Below, piece by piece: positions 44,300 through 53,271 of a stretch of 64,000 bases of DNA. Numbering within the stretch: position 1 is the first letter of the stretch; each line of letters opens with the position of its first letter. Location: assembly GCA_965662745.1 (NCBI GenBank), contig CBFIJK010000005.1:36913-100912 (forward strand), written 5' to 3'. This DNA comes from Anianibacter sp965662745 (GTDB taxonomy: Bacteria; Pseudomonadota; Alphaproteobacteria; Rhodobacterales; Rhodobacteraceae). A model generated the notes under the pieces. It did not search any database and had not been told where the DNA came from. It was given only the letters and a program-made list of their open reading frames with translations. The translations under genes and the position numbers were made by a program.

Positions 44300-44310
<11 letters not shown>

Positions 44311-45040
44311 TCGCCCCCTCGCCCCGGTCCCGGACCGCGTCACAGCGCTGAACGATCGCTATCGCCACCACGGCGCGACGGCGGTTCTGGAACGCGCGCT
44401 GTCCGACCCCGAGGTCGGGCGCATCGCGCTTGTGTCGTCTTTCGGCGCGGAGTCGGTTGTTCTTCTGCACATGGTGTCGGTCATCGCGCCCGCGACACCT
44501 GTGCTGTTCATCGACACGGAGATGCTGTTCGAGGAAACGCTGACTTACCAGAAGGACCTGTCGGACAAGCTGGGCCTGACGGACGTACAGGTGATCCGCC
44601 CGAACCGGGCAGAGGTTTTCGCCCGCGACACCGACGCGCTTTTGCATCAGGCCGATCCCGATGCCTGCTGCGCCCTGCGCAAGACCGAACCGCTGCAAAA
44701 CGCGCTTCGGCCCTATGACGCCTGGATCACAGGGCGCAAACGGTTTCAGGGCGGCGCGCGCGAGGCGCTTCAGTTCTTCGAATCCGAAGGCGATCTGCGG
44801 ATCAAGGTCAATCCGTTGGCCCATTGGGCCAAGGACAATATCGCCGAATACATCACCAACAACCGCCTGCCCCGGCACCCGCTTGTGTCCAAGGGTTTTC
44901 CGTCCATCGGGTGCTGGCCTTGCACCAGTCCCGTGGCCGAGGGCGAGGATGAACGCGCAGGACGGTGGCGCGGCAAGGACAAGGATGAATGCGGCATCCA
45001 CTTCGTGGACGGCAAGATCGTGCGCGGCAAGGCCGCCTGA
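44300..45040 (+). CDS. cysH: Phosphoadenylyl/adenylyl-sulfate reductase CysH
   Basis: 246 residues from the GTG at 44300, which overlaps cysI by 11 bases and has GGAAAGAGAGG upstream. The nucleotide-binding SSFGAESVVLLHM and IDTEMLFEETL motifs are present. The paired cysteines DACCALRKTEPL near residue 123 and IGCWPCTSPV near residue 204 are the [4Fe-4S] ligands of the APS-type reductase, and the catalytic ECGIHF lies near the end. It therefore most likely reduces APS directly, giving sulfite for CysI. Confidence 0.94.
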
Positions 45041-45062
45041 CCCGCGTGAAGGAGACATCAAG

Positions 45063-45476
45063 ATGAGCGTTATCGTGACCGATCAGGGCTTTGCCCTCGA
45101 TGACTGGACCGCCGGCTTTGTCGCGCCCGAGGACGCGCAGGCCGGCGCGGCGGCGCAAGCTGTCGATCTGGCCTCTGATGCCGATCCCGAGGCGTTGCGA
45201 ACCCGACTGGACAGTATTGACCTGATCCGCGTGGATTTCCCCAGCTTCGCCGACGGCCGCGGCTTTACCATCGCGCGGCTCTTGCGGCTGATGGGCTATC
45301 ACGGTCGTCTGCGAGCCAAGGGCCATGTGATCGCGGATCAATACGCCATGGCGCGCCGATCCGGGTTCGACGAGGTCGAGATCGACGACGAGCTCGCCGC
45401 CCGGCAGCCCGAAGACCAATGGCTCGCCCGCGCGAACTGGCAGGAGCACGACTATCAGTCGCGGCTACGCGCCTGA
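45063..45476 (+). CDS. DUF934 protein of the cys operon
   Basis: 137 residues from the ATG at 45063. The core FPSFADGRGFTIARLLRLMG near residue 60, followed by RAKGHVIADQYAMARRSGFD, is the DUF934 signature; members are always close to cysI/cysH and are often annotated as involved in sulfite reduction. No cofactor motif is visible. It lies 22 bases after cysH. Confidence 0.88.
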   Translation: MSVIVTDQGFALDDWTAGFVAPEDAQAGAAAQAVDLASDADPEALRTRLDSIDLIRVDFPSFADGRGFTIARLLRLMGYHGRLRAKGHVIADQYAMARRSGFDEVEIDDELAARQPEDQWLARANWQEHDYQSRLRA

Positions 45477-45543
45477 TCCCAAGCTTTCACCCGGCATCCT
45501 CACAGGTTAGAACAAGGGCGGGCCGCAAGGCCCTCGCAGCATC

Positions 45544-46374
45544 ATGACCGAGCACAAGACATTGACCGAAACCGCCGCCACCCCCGTCCGCACCCTGCCC
45601 GACGCGCAAACCGTGACGGAGGTCGAGCACTATACAGACCGCCTGTTCCGCTTCCGCGTGACACGACCTGCATCCTTGCGCTTCCGCTCGGGCGAGTTCG
45701 TGATGATTGGACTCATGGGAGAGAACGGCAAACCGCTTCTGCGCGCCTATTCCATCGCCAGCCCCGCCTGGGATGACGAGCTGGAATTCTACTCGATCAA
45801 GGTGCAGGATGGCCCGCTGACCTCGAAGCTACAGCATATCGGCGTCGGCGATCAGGTGATCCTGCGCCCCAAGCCCGTGGGCACGCTGGTCCATGACGCG
45901 CTTCTGCCCGGATCACGCCTGTGGTTTTTCGCCACCGGCACCGGAATCGCGCCCTTCGCCTCGCTTCTGCGCGAACCAGAGACGTATGAGCGGTTCGACA
46001 AGATCATCCTGACGCATACCTGCCGCGAAGTGGCCGAGCTGCGCTATGGGGCCGAGCTGATCGAGAGCATCCGGAACGACGAGATGCTGGCCGAACTGAT
46101 CGGCGAAGGCTTTGCTGACAAGATTGTCTACTACCCCACGACCACGCGTGAAGAGAGCCCCAAGATGGGCCGCGTGACCGATCTTCTGAAAGACGGCACG
46201 CTGTTCCGCGATCTCGGTATCGACGGCATTCACCAAGACACCGACCGCGCAATGGTCTGCGGGTCGATCGGGCTGAACAAGGATCTCAAAGAGATCCTGG
46301 AAGGATACGGCCTGCGCGAAGGCGCCAATTCAGAGCCTGCGGAATACGTGGTCGAAAAGGCGTTCGTCGGGTAG
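45544..46374 (+). CDS. fpr: Ferredoxin--NADP reductase
   Basis: 276 residues. FAD-binding motif RAYSIASPAWDDELEFYSIK near residue 60 and the NADP-binding TGTGIAPFASLLREPETYE near residue 138; the C-terminal region (YVVEKAFVG) ends with the aromatic/charged tail of bacterial Fpr enzymes. As last gene of the cys group it probably supplies reduced ferredoxin to the sulfite reductase. Confidence 0.93.
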   Translation: MTEHKTLTETAATPVRTLPDAQTVTEVEHYTDRLFRFRVTRPASLRFRSGEFVMIGLMGENGKPLLRAYSIASPAWDDELEFYSIKVQDGPLTSKLQHIGVGDQVILRPKPVGTLVHDALLPGSRLWFFATGTGIAPFASLLREPETYERFDKIILTHTCREVAELRYGAELIESIRNDEMLAELIGEGFADKIVYYPTTTREESPKMGRVTDLLKDGTLFRDLGIDGIHQDTDRAMVCGSIGLNKDLKEILEGYGLREGANSEPAEYVVEKAFVG

Positions 46375-46498
46375 CCGATCCCTCGGCAGAGACGCTGCTC
46401 TGGCGATCAGCAGCAGGTGAGGTCATCGCACCTGCGCAGACTCAAGGCTGACTGCCGCCGGGCCTGTCCTTGGCACCGATTCACGATCCTCAACTCAA

Positions 46499-46525
46499 AA
46501 GGGCCGCCCAACACGGGCGGCCCTT
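46499..46525. terminator. Intrinsic terminator after the cys-fpr operon
   Basis: AAGGGCCGCCC / GGGCGGCCCTT 11-bp stem with a 5-base loop, between the convergent fpr and the Ala/Glu-rich gene. Flanking A and T are short, and the minus-strand direction has the better T tract (CTTTTGAG). Confidence 0.7.
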
Positions 46526-46554
46526 GAGCATTTCAACGCTTAAAGAAACCCGGC

Positions 46555-47793
46555 TTACTCCAGCCCAAGCTTCTCACGCGCCTGAACCAACGCGCCTTGC
46601 AGCAGTTCGGGGTTCGACGCCGCCTGTTGGATCATCGCGATCAGACCCGTCTGCTGGATCTCGCTCAGATCGCTCTCTTCGATAAAGGTCCTGGCCTGAT
46701 CCAGATCGAACCCATCCGCAGTGAACAGCACCTCCGGCGCGACATCGCCGGCGTCTGACGTTACCTCGGCAGCGGTCTCCGACATGTCTTCGGACATCTC
46801 GGTCGCCTCGGCCTCTGCGGCGTTGACCGCTTCCTCTTCGGCTTCGGTCGTGGCGGTTGATTCGGTATCGACCATTTCGACCGTCTCGTCGGTGACCTGA
46901 TCGGTGAGCGATGTGGCCTCTTCTGCCGCGCCTGTCGCGGCGTCCTCGGCGCCCTCTGCCATGTCGGTCGCCGCAGCATCGCCGGTATCGACAGCGTCGC
47001 CCAAGGCTTCGGCGGTGTCCTCGGCAGCCTCTGTCACTTCGGCCGCAGTCACTTCGGCCGCATCGGCGGCGCCTTCGGCCGCAGCTTCGGCGGTCTCGCC
47101 CGCTTCGGCCATCGCCGCGTCTGCGCCCTCAGCTGCATCAGCCGCCATCGTCTCGGCAGTTTCCGCGGTTTCGGTCATCGCGTCTTCGGTTGCCTCTGCC
47201 GCATCCGTGGCGGCCTCTTCGGTCGCCTCTGCAGTGTCCTCGGCCATCGTGGCGGCGTCGTCGCCTGCCGCCTCAATGGTATCGCCCGCGTTCTCAGCAG
47301 TTTCCGCAAGACCTTCGGCCACTTCCTCGACTGCGGCAGCGCCGTCTTCGAGAAGATTGTTCCCGGCGTCTTCCGCCGCCGCCATGCCTTCATCCGTCGC
47401 AGCCGCCGCATCTTCACCGGCCTCGCTCAGCGCCATGCCCGCGTCATCCAGCGTCTCGCCCGCATCCTCAGCCGCGCCTTCAGCCGCCTCGGTGGCCGCG
47501 TCCAACGCCGCGGTCGCGTCCTCGGTTGCGTTCTCGATCGCCTCTTCGGCCATTTCGGCGCCCTCGGTCAGCGACATCGTATCGCCGTCCGTGTCTGTGA
47601 TCTCGACTTCGGGCTCGACGACGGCTTCGGCCTCTGCCTCGGCAGCTTCGGTCTCGGCCAGCGCATCCGCGTTCTCAATCGCGTCGCCTTCGGCGACAGT
47701 TGGGGCCTCGGCCTCTGGCTGCGACTCGTAGTAAACATACGCAGCGCCGCCGGCTGCGATCAGTATGGCAATAACGCCCCACAGCTTTCCCAT
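46555..47793 (-). CDS. Membrane-anchored, extremely Ala/Glu-rich acidic protein
   Basis: 412 residues. One N-terminal helix (MGKLWGVIAILIAAGGAAYVYY) acts as anchor or uncleaved signal. Residues ~30-350 are almost only A, E, D, T and M in imperfect ~11-residue helical units (for example AEDTAEATEEAATDAAEATE), with nearly no K or R. The end (residues ~360-412) is a normal compact domain starting ADGFDLDQARTFIEESDLSE, probably alpha-helical. It resembles late-embryogenesis or apolipoprotein-type helices in build only. Single gene, divergent from infC. The function is unknown. Confidence 0.75.
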   Translation of the reverse strand: MGKLWGVIAILIAAGGAAYVYYESQPEAEAPTVAEGDAIENADALAETEAAEAEAEAVVEPEVEITDTDGDTMSLTEGAEMAEEAIENATEDATAALDAATEAAEGAAEDAGETLDDAGMALSEAGEDAAAATDEGMAAAEDAGNNLLEDGAAAVEEVAEGLAETAENAGDTIEAAGDDAATMAEDTAEATEEAATDAAEATEDAMTETAETAETMAADAAEGADAAMAEAGETAEAAAEGAADAAEVTAAEVTEAAEDTAEALGDAVDTGDAAATDMAEGAEDAATGAAEEATSLTDQVTDETVEMVDTESTATTEAEEEAVNAAEAEATEMSEDMSETAAEVTSDAGDVAPEVLFTADGFDLDQARTFIEESDLSEIQQTGLIAMIQQAASNPELLQGALVQAREKLGLE

Positions 47794-47982
47794 TGACCAT
47801 TACTCCTTGAATTTCGGTCCTTGCCGGTTACATAGCGCCTTCCTCGGCGGAACCACAGACCCCATTCTCCGAAATCCGTTGTGAACAGGGCGATTTTCCG
47901 CGATGATCGCCGTTGATACAGGCATCCTGCCCGCGTATCTAGCGATCGAGACCCAAGCGTTAATCACAGAAGGAAACGCACC

Positions 47983-48525
47983 ATAGCCCGCAGACCCCAC
48001 AATGCCCCGCCGACCCGTGACACCGGACCCCGCGTGAACGATCGGATCAGGGCAAACGAGATCCGCCTGATCGGCGCAGAAGGCGAAAATGTCGGCCTGA
48101 TCGACCCGCGCCGCGCCCTGGAAATGGCCGAAGAAGCCGGTCTTGATCTGGTCGAGATTTCACCCAATGCCGATCCGCCCGTCTGCAAGATCATGGATTT
48201 CGGCAAGTTCAAATATGAACAGCAGAAACGTGAATCCGAAGCGCGGAAAAAGCAGAAGACCATCGAGGTCAAGGAAGTCAAATTCCGCCCCAATACGGAT
48301 GTGCACGACTACGAAGTCAAGATGCGCAACGTCTTCAAATTCCTTGAGAATGGCGACAAGGTGAAGGTCACCCTGCGCTTTCGTGGCCGCGAAATGGCGC
48401 ACCAGAATCTGGGCCGCGAGCTTCTTGAACGCGTGGCTGAGGATACCAAAGAAGTCGGCAAGGTCGAGAACATGCCGAAGATGGAAGGCCGCCAGATGGT
48501 CATGATGATCGGACCGGCCAAATAA
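47983..48525 (+). CDS. infC: Translation initiation factor IF-3
   Basis: Binds the 30S subunit and checks start-codon pairing. 180 residues if started at the ATA at 47983. Homologous sequence (ARRPHNAPPTRDTGPRVNDR) begins immediately after that codon, with AGAAGGA about 8 bases upstream, and no ATG, GTG or TTG is suitably placed. The GTG at 48034 would delete 17 conserved residues. Non-AUG starts are the rule in infC, where they let IF-3 repress its own translation. The N-domain (EIRLIGAEGENVGLIDPRRA), linker and C-domain (NGDKVKVTLRFRGREMAH) are intact. Confidence 0.92.
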   Translation: MARRPHNAPPTRDTGPRVNDRIRANEIRLIGAEGENVGLIDPRRALEMAEEAGLDLVEISPNADPPVCKIMDFGKFKYEQQKRESEARKKQKTIEVKEVKFRPNTDVHDYEVKMRNVFKFLENGDKVKVTLRFRGREMAHQNLGRELLERVAEDTKEVGKVENMPKMEGRQMVMMIGPAK

Positions 48526-48632
48526 CCCGCGATCCGCGCGCGGTCCCGTCGAGCGCCGCCACCCCCCGCTACTCGGCGGGGGAGCATGGCAGCCCCGGAG
48601 ATGCGCGGCTGTCATCCGATGTTTTTGCCCGC

Positions 48633-49211
48633 GTGAATCCCGCGCTCGTCGCGGCGCTTAGCCCGATATTCGGAACAGTGCCTGGCACCGTGGTCGAGAT
48701 CGGCTGCGGCACCGGCCAGAACGCTGCCGCTTTCGCGCGGGCCTTCCCGGCCCTGCGCTGGGTCGCGAGCGATATCGTGGACGAGCACCTGGCCTCGGCC
48801 GTGGCTTGGGCGGAAGAGTTGCGGGTGTCCATTGAAACAATGCCTCTCGACGCGTCGACGCCTTGGTGGGACGGTAGCCGGATCACGGCGCTTGGGCCTC
48901 TCTCGGCTGTTTTCGCCTCGAATATCACCCATATCGCGCCATGGGAGGTGACGCAGGGCATCCTGGAGGGCGCCTCTGCCCGCCTGACACAAGGCGGCAT
49001 GGTGATTCTCGCCGGTCCGTTCCGTGTCCATAACGATTGGATCAGTGAAGGCAACGCGGCCTTCGATGAGACGTTGCGAGGCCGCGATCCAAGCTGGGGA
49101 ATTCGCGATATCACGGACATCGAGGCCGAGGCAAAGACCCATGGTCTGGCGTTCGCCAGCCTGCAAAGCCTGCCGGCGAACAACCGTCTACTGGTGCTCA
49201 GGAAAACCTGA
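48633..49211 (+). CDS. SAM-dependent methyltransferase-like protein (DUF938 type)
   Basis: 192 residues from the GTG at 48633. The SAM-binding motif VVEIGCGTGQNAAAFARAFP (residues ~20-40) and later segments (FASNITHIAPWEVTQGILEG) match the DUF938 group of putative methyltransferases. The frame upstream of the GTG stays open back into infC and reads protein-like (GDARLSSDVFARV), which resembles the usual family N-terminus, but holds no canonical start codon. The real start, or whether the 5' end is damaged, is therefore open. Its stop abuts the convergent hydrolase gene. Confidence 0.7.
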   Translation: MNPALVAALSPIFGTVPGTVVEIGCGTGQNAAAFARAFPALRWVASDIVDEHLASAVAWAEELRVSIETMPLDASTPWWDGSRITALGPLSAVFASNITHIAPWEVTQGILEGASARLTQGGMVILAGPFRVHNDWISEGNAAFDETLRGRDPSWGIRDITDIEAEAKTHGLAFASLQSLPANNRLLVLRKT

Positions 49212-49961
49212 TCAGAACGTATCGTTCAGGAACCGCAGCAGTCCGTCCCAGCTTCCCTGATCGGCATCAAGATCGTAATCGTTCGATCCCCACACCGTGA
49301 AGCTGTGCCGCGCGCCGCCAAAGATCTGCGCGTCATGGCTGACACCAGACTCTTGCAGCTGATCGAGCAAGGCGGCGAGATCGGACATGCCTGACACCGG
49401 ATCGGCAGAGCCGTGGAACAGCATCACAGGCGCACTCGTCTCGGCATAGCTTTGCCCCTCAGGCGTGCCCAGCCCCCCGTGGAAGCTGACGAACCCGTCA
49501 AGATCCGCGCCCGCGCGCGCCGCTTCCAGAACGGCCGCGCCGCCAAAGCAATAGCCCATGATGATGGCATTCTCGGTCGCGCCAGGGATGTTCGACGCTT
49601 CCATGATCGACCCCATCAGGCGTTCGCGAAACAGGTCCCGGTCGGAATAAAGCGCGCCGGACAGCGCACGGTTTTCATCAACCGATTGCGGGTTTTCATC
49701 GGCGCCGTAGACGTCGATGGCGAAGGCGGTGTAGCCAAGAGCGGCGAGCATCTCGGCGCGGCGCTCTTCATAGTCGGTCATGCCGTCCCAGTCGTGGACG
49801 ATTAGGACCGTGCCTTTCGACTCCTCCAGGTCAGAGTTGTAGGCAACATATCCTTCGAACTCGGTCTCGCCGACGGTGTAGCTATGATAATCGGCCTCGA
49901 TCCCGGCGGTTGCGGATGTCGCCAGCAGTGCGGCGAAGGCGGTCGTCGTCATGAAACGCAT
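49212..49961 (-). CDS. Exported dienelactone-hydrolase family protein
   Basis: 249 residues with a signal peptide (MRFMTTTAFAALLATSATAG). Alpha/beta-hydrolase core with IVHDWDGMTDYEERR near residue 55, the nucleophile elbow GYCFGGAAVLEAA (cysteine near residue 140), aspartate in FHGSADPVSGM and histidine in GARHSFTV, giving the Cys-Asp-His triad of the family. Probably a periplasmic esterase or lactonase; the substrate is unknown. Single gene. Confidence 0.9.
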   Translation of the reverse strand: MRFMTTTAFAALLATSATAGIEADYHSYTVGETEFEGYVAYNSDLEESKGTVLIVHDWDGMTDYEERRAEMLAALGYTAFAIDVYGADENPQSVDENRALSGALYSDRDLFRERLMGSIMEASNIPGATENAIIMGYCFGGAAVLEAARAGADLDGFVSFHGGLGTPEGQSYAETSAPVMLFHGSADPVSGMSDLAALLDQLQESGVSHDAQIFGGARHSFTVWGSNDYDLDADQGSWDGLLRFLNDTF

Positions 49962-50028
49962 CGTGTGTCCCCTGATTGGTTCGGTTGAATATCAGTGGAA
50001 CTAGGGCGCGGGCGGCGTGCGCACAGCG

Positions 50029-51033
50029 TCAGGAGGACGCGCCGCGCCTTGGATGCGGGCGGCTGGGCGCCTCTTTCAGAAGACCCCCGACCCCCATCGC
50101 GGCGATATCGGCGTCATCGGGATCGAGCCCGCAGATCACCCGGTCCATCACCCAGTCGGCCCCGTTCGCCGCCATAGACCGCGCGCAGCCCGGCAGGCCG
50201 ATCACCTTCGCCTGTCCCAGCGCGCCGAGGAACAGAAGGTTCCCCGGATCGACAGGCATCCCGTAACGCAGCACTTCGCCGCCCACCTGCCGCAGAGCGG
50301 CCGGCGCGGTATCGGCGCTGTCGGACGTGGCCGATGCGGTCAGGATCAGGATCAGGTCTTCGCGCGCACTCTCCAGCGCCGCCGCGATCGCCGCGGTCTC
50401 ATGCGCCACCACCTCGCGCGGGGCAAGCGAGACGCCCAGCCGCTTCAGCCGCGTTTCCGTCGCGCGGCGGCCCTTGATGGATGGGACAGCTTCGGCGATG
50501 CGCGTCTCGATGAGACGGGCAGTCTTCAGCCGAGGCGCGGCAATCGCCATGGAATGGGCCGCGTTCTGTGACGCGCGCAGGACGGCGTCGCCCGGGACAC
50601 CATAGGAAATGATCTTGATCGTCGCGACCATCTCGCCCGCCGTCACGCGGCGATAGGGCGGCAGGGTGGCGATGGTCACCATGGGATCGACCCGGTTCGC
50701 AGCATGGATGCGGTCCGCGTCCATATGCAAAAGCCCTGCTTGCATCGCGTAGAGGTTCACGCGCCCCGTGGCGGCCTTGCCGATGCGCAGATGCGTTGTC
50801 TCCGGCACCGGAGCGATGGCGGCAGCCAGTTCGGCAGCGGCACGATCCTCGTGCAGATCGCCGTCTTCCAGCCGTGCGACATCGACCTCTGCGATGCCCG
50901 CTTGCCGCAGCTTTTGGATATCCTCCGCCCCCAGCACCCGGCCCTTGCGCAGGCGCGCGCCGCCCGACAGCGACACCGAATGGGCGAGGATTGCACCCGC
51001 CGCGGCATCCACCGGAACGGAACCAAAAAACAT
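50029..51033 (-). CDS. Molybdopterin-binding protein (MoeA/MoCF-like)
   Basis: 334 residues. The N-terminus FGSVPVDAAAGAILAHSV recalls MoeA. The MoCF-type region lies near residues 190-300 (LILILTASATSDSADTAP, then GMPVDPGNLLFLGAL and VIGLPGCARSMAANGADWV). Such proteins occur next to XdhC and are thought to deliver or modify the molybdenum cofactor or carry out a nucleotidyl transfer. The TGATG junction with the XdhC gene couples them. The exact reaction is not known. Confidence 0.75.
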   Translation of the reverse strand: MFFGSVPVDAAAGAILAHSVSLSGGARLRKGRVLGAEDIQKLRQAGIAEVDVARLEDGDLHEDRAAAELAAAIAPVPETTHLRIGKAATGRVNLYAMQAGLLHMDADRIHAANRVDPMVTIATLPPYRRVTAGEMVATIKIISYGVPGDAVLRASQNAAHSMAIAAPRLKTARLIETRIAEAVPSIKGRRATETRLKRLGVSLAPREVVAHETAAIAAALESAREDLILILTASATSDSADTAPAALRQVGGEVLRYGMPVDPGNLLFLGALGQAKVIGLPGCARSMAANGADWVMDRVICGLDPDDADIAAMGVGGLLKEAPSRPHPRRGASS

Positions 51034-51992
51034 CAGCCCTGCCTCAGCCTTTGGGTGATTTCCGCCATGACCGAAATCGCGATCTCGGCCGGGGATTTCG
51101 CGCCGATATCTAGGCCCACGGGCGCATGGATGCGTCCGATCTGATCGGCGGTGAATCCCTTCTCGGTCAACCGATCCACCCGCTTTGCATGGGTGCGCTT
51201 GGACCCGAGAGAGCCAAGGTAGAATACGTCAGATCGCAACGCCGTCTCGATGGCCGGATCGTCGATCTTGGGATCATGGGTCAGCGTCACGACACATGTG
51301 CGCGCATCCAGGCCAAAGTCGTCCAGCGCCTCGTCCGGCCAATCGTTGGAAATCGTCTCACCCGGAAAGCGCGCCGCCGCGCCAAAGGTTTCGCGCGGGT
51401 CGATCAGCGTGGCGTCATAGCCCGCCAGCCGCGCCATCTGCATCAGGGGCTGGGCGATATGCACAGCACCGACGACCGCCATCCGCAGGGGCGGATTGTG
51501 GATCGCGACGAAGGTCTGTCCATCTTCCTCGAAGCCCGAGCGATCCATGCGAAACCGGTCCGGGAAGGCATCGGCGCCCTGCAAGCTGCCCGTCCAGCTG
51601 CTTGTATCGACGACATACGCCACCGCCTTGCGTTCTGCCCGCGCCGCTACCAGCGCCTCGAGCATCTCGACATCCATCGTCTTGCCCACCGGCTCGACCA
51701 TCACGCGAATGCGCCCGCCGCAGGCAAGGCCCACGGCAAACGCCTCATCATCCGACACGCCGAATTCGAGAATGCGCGCCTTGCCGTCCTCGAGCGCGTC
51801 CATCGCTTCGACCACGACTGCGCCCTCGACGCAGCCGCCAGAGACCGATCCCTCGATCTCGGCGTCGCCGGAAATCACAAGCTGGCTGCCCACCGGGCGC
51901 GGGGCAGAACCCCAGGTTTCCACGACGGTCGCCAACGCCGCACCCTTGCCCGCGCGGTGCCAGTCGAGTGCTGTCTCGGGGATATTGTCCAT
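51033..51992 (-). CDS. XdhC/CoxI-family maturation factor
   Basis: 319 residues from the ATG at 51992, preceded by GGAGG. The N-terminal XdhC_CoxI domain (ATVVETWGSAPRPVGSQLVI, then GSVSGGCVEGAVVVEAM with the conserved cysteine) and a C-terminal Rossmann domain (ITDYD-like region DATLIDPRETFGAAARFP; YLGSLGSKRTHAKRV near residue 270) are both present. The family binds Mo-cofactor, assists its sulfuration and inserts it into xanthine dehydrogenase or CO dehydrogenase-type enzymes. It is in an operon with MoeA-like, CoxE-like and MoxR genes. Confidence 0.92.
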   Translation of the reverse strand: MDNIPETALDWHRAGKGAALATVVETWGSAPRPVGSQLVISGDAEIEGSVSGGCVEGAVVVEAMDALEDGKARILEFGVSDDEAFAVGLACGGRIRVMVEPVGKTMDVEMLEALVAARAERKAVAYVVDTSSWTGSLQGADAFPDRFRMDRSGFEEDGQTFVAIHNPPLRMAVVGAVHIAQPLMQMARLAGYDATLIDPRETFGAAARFPGETISNDWPDEALDDFGLDARTCVVTLTHDPKIDDPAIETALRSDVFYLGSLGSKRTHAKRVDRLTEKGFTADQIGRIHAPVGLDIGAKSPAEIAISVMAEITQRLRQG

Positions 51993-52011
51993 CGAAGCCT
52001 CCGGGCCCAAT

Positions 52012-53271
52012 CTAATCCATCGCCGCCATCAGCCGCGCCTTTTCGCCCGCATCATCGGGCCGCGAGATCGCATCCGCCAGCGCCTCCAGCGAGGCGATGT
52101 TGTGCCCGGCGCGGAAACTGTCGACATGGGGCAACATCGCCTTCACGCCTTGCGCCTTCGGCAGGAACCCGTCCCAGCGCAGCAGCGGATTGATCCAGAT
52201 AAGCCTCCGCGCTGAAAGATGAAGCCGTTCCATTTCCCGTTCCAGATCGCCCGCGCCATCCCGGTCAAGCCCGTCCGTGATCAAAAGGACGACCGCCCCC
52301 TGCCCGAGTACCCGGCGCGACCAGTCGCGGTTGAAGCGGTGCAGGCACTCGCCGATGCGCGTGCCGCCTTCCCAATCCTGCGCCTCTGCCCCCGCCGCCG
52401 CAAGGGCTGCATCCACATCGCGTGCGCCCATGTGGCGGGTGATATTCGTCAGGCGCGTGCCGAAGGTGAAGGCGTGCACCTTGGCCCAGCCCGCACCCTT
52501 GGCGTTGGCCACCGCATGCAGGAAATGCAGCACGATCCGGCTGTATTGAGACATGGAGCCGGAGATATCGCAAAGAACGACAAGGTTCGGCCAGCGCAGC
52601 CGCTGGGATTTGGTCGACAACTCGCCCAGTTCGCCGCCCCGTCGCATCGCCGCGCGCATGGTGCCGCGCCAGTCGGCCCGGCTGCCGCGTGGATCGGACA
52701 TCGTGCGCCGCGATTTCAGCGGCTTCACTGGAAGTGTCATGCGGGCGATCATGCGTTTGGCTTGCGCAACCTCCGCCGTCGACATCTGTTCGAAATCGAG
52801 GCTGCGCAAGCGTTCCTCGGTCGAGGTGGTCTTGGACGCGTCGATCTGGATCTCGACCTCATCTTCGCCCTCCGCCTCAGGCAATTCCGGCGCATCGCGA
52901 TCCACACCATCGAGCAGCGCCTCTGCCGCGCGCTTTTCTGCGGCCTGAGTCTGGCGCTCTTCGGCCACGCCGCGAACGGCGGGCAGCATGTAGGACATCA
53001 TATGCTCCAGATAGCGCGGGTCGCGCCAGTAAAGGCGGAAGATCTGGCCAAAGATCGCGCGATGCTCGGGGCGCGAGACGAACACCGAATGAAGCGTCCA
53101 GTAGAAATCAGCCTTCTCGGTAAAGCCGACAGCGTTGACCGCCCGCACGGCATCCAGCGTGCGCCCCGGCCCGATGGGCAGCCCCGCCTTGCGCAGCGCG
53201 CGCGCGAAATGGGTGATATTCTGCACCAGCTTGGGGTCGTCCGGGATATCGAGCGCGGCGTATTCGACCAT
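52012..53271 (-). CDS. CoxE-like von Willebrand factor A-domain protein
   Basis: 419 residues. The C-terminal VWA domain has the metal-ion site LCDISGSMSQYSRIV near residue 240 and a later ITDGLDRDG. The N-terminal half is the helical part of the CoxE family (FGQIFRLYWRDPRYLEHMM), joined by an acidic linker (ELPEAEGEDEVEIQ). CoxE works with the MoxR ATPase CoxD, whose gene overlaps it by TGATG, in remodelling the CO dehydrogenase-type active site. Confidence 0.9.
   Translation of the reverse strand: MVEYAALDIPDDPKLVQNITHFARALRKAGLPIGPGRTLDAVRAVNAVGFTEKADFYWTLHSVFVSRPEHRAIFGQIFRLYWRDPRYLEHMMSYMLPAVRGVAEERQTQAAEKRAAEALLDGVDRDAPELPEAEGEDEVEIQIDASKTTSTEERLRSLDFEQMSTAEVAQAKRMIARMTLPVKPLKSRRTMSDPRGSRADWRGTMRAAMRRGGELGELSTKSQRLRWPNLVVLCDISGSMSQYSRIVLHFLHAVANAKGAGWAKVHAFTFGTRLTNITRHMGARDVDAALAAAGAEAQDWEGGTRIGECLHRFNRDWSRRVLGQGAVVLLITDGLDRDGAGDLEREMERLHLSARRLIWINPLLRWDGFLPKAQGVKAMLPHVDSFRAGHNIASLEALADAISRPDDAGEKARLMAAMD

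Noticed and set aside
46904..47731. Ser/Ala- and Pro/Arg-rich open frames opposite the Ala/Glu-rich gene
   Set aside because: Low-complexity reflections of the repeat; the minus-strand frame has the start, membrane helix and normal C-terminal domain.
48034..48525. infC starting at the GTG at 48034
   Set aside because: It would remove 17 residues of the conserved N-terminus; the ATA at 47983 has a well-placed ribosome-binding site.
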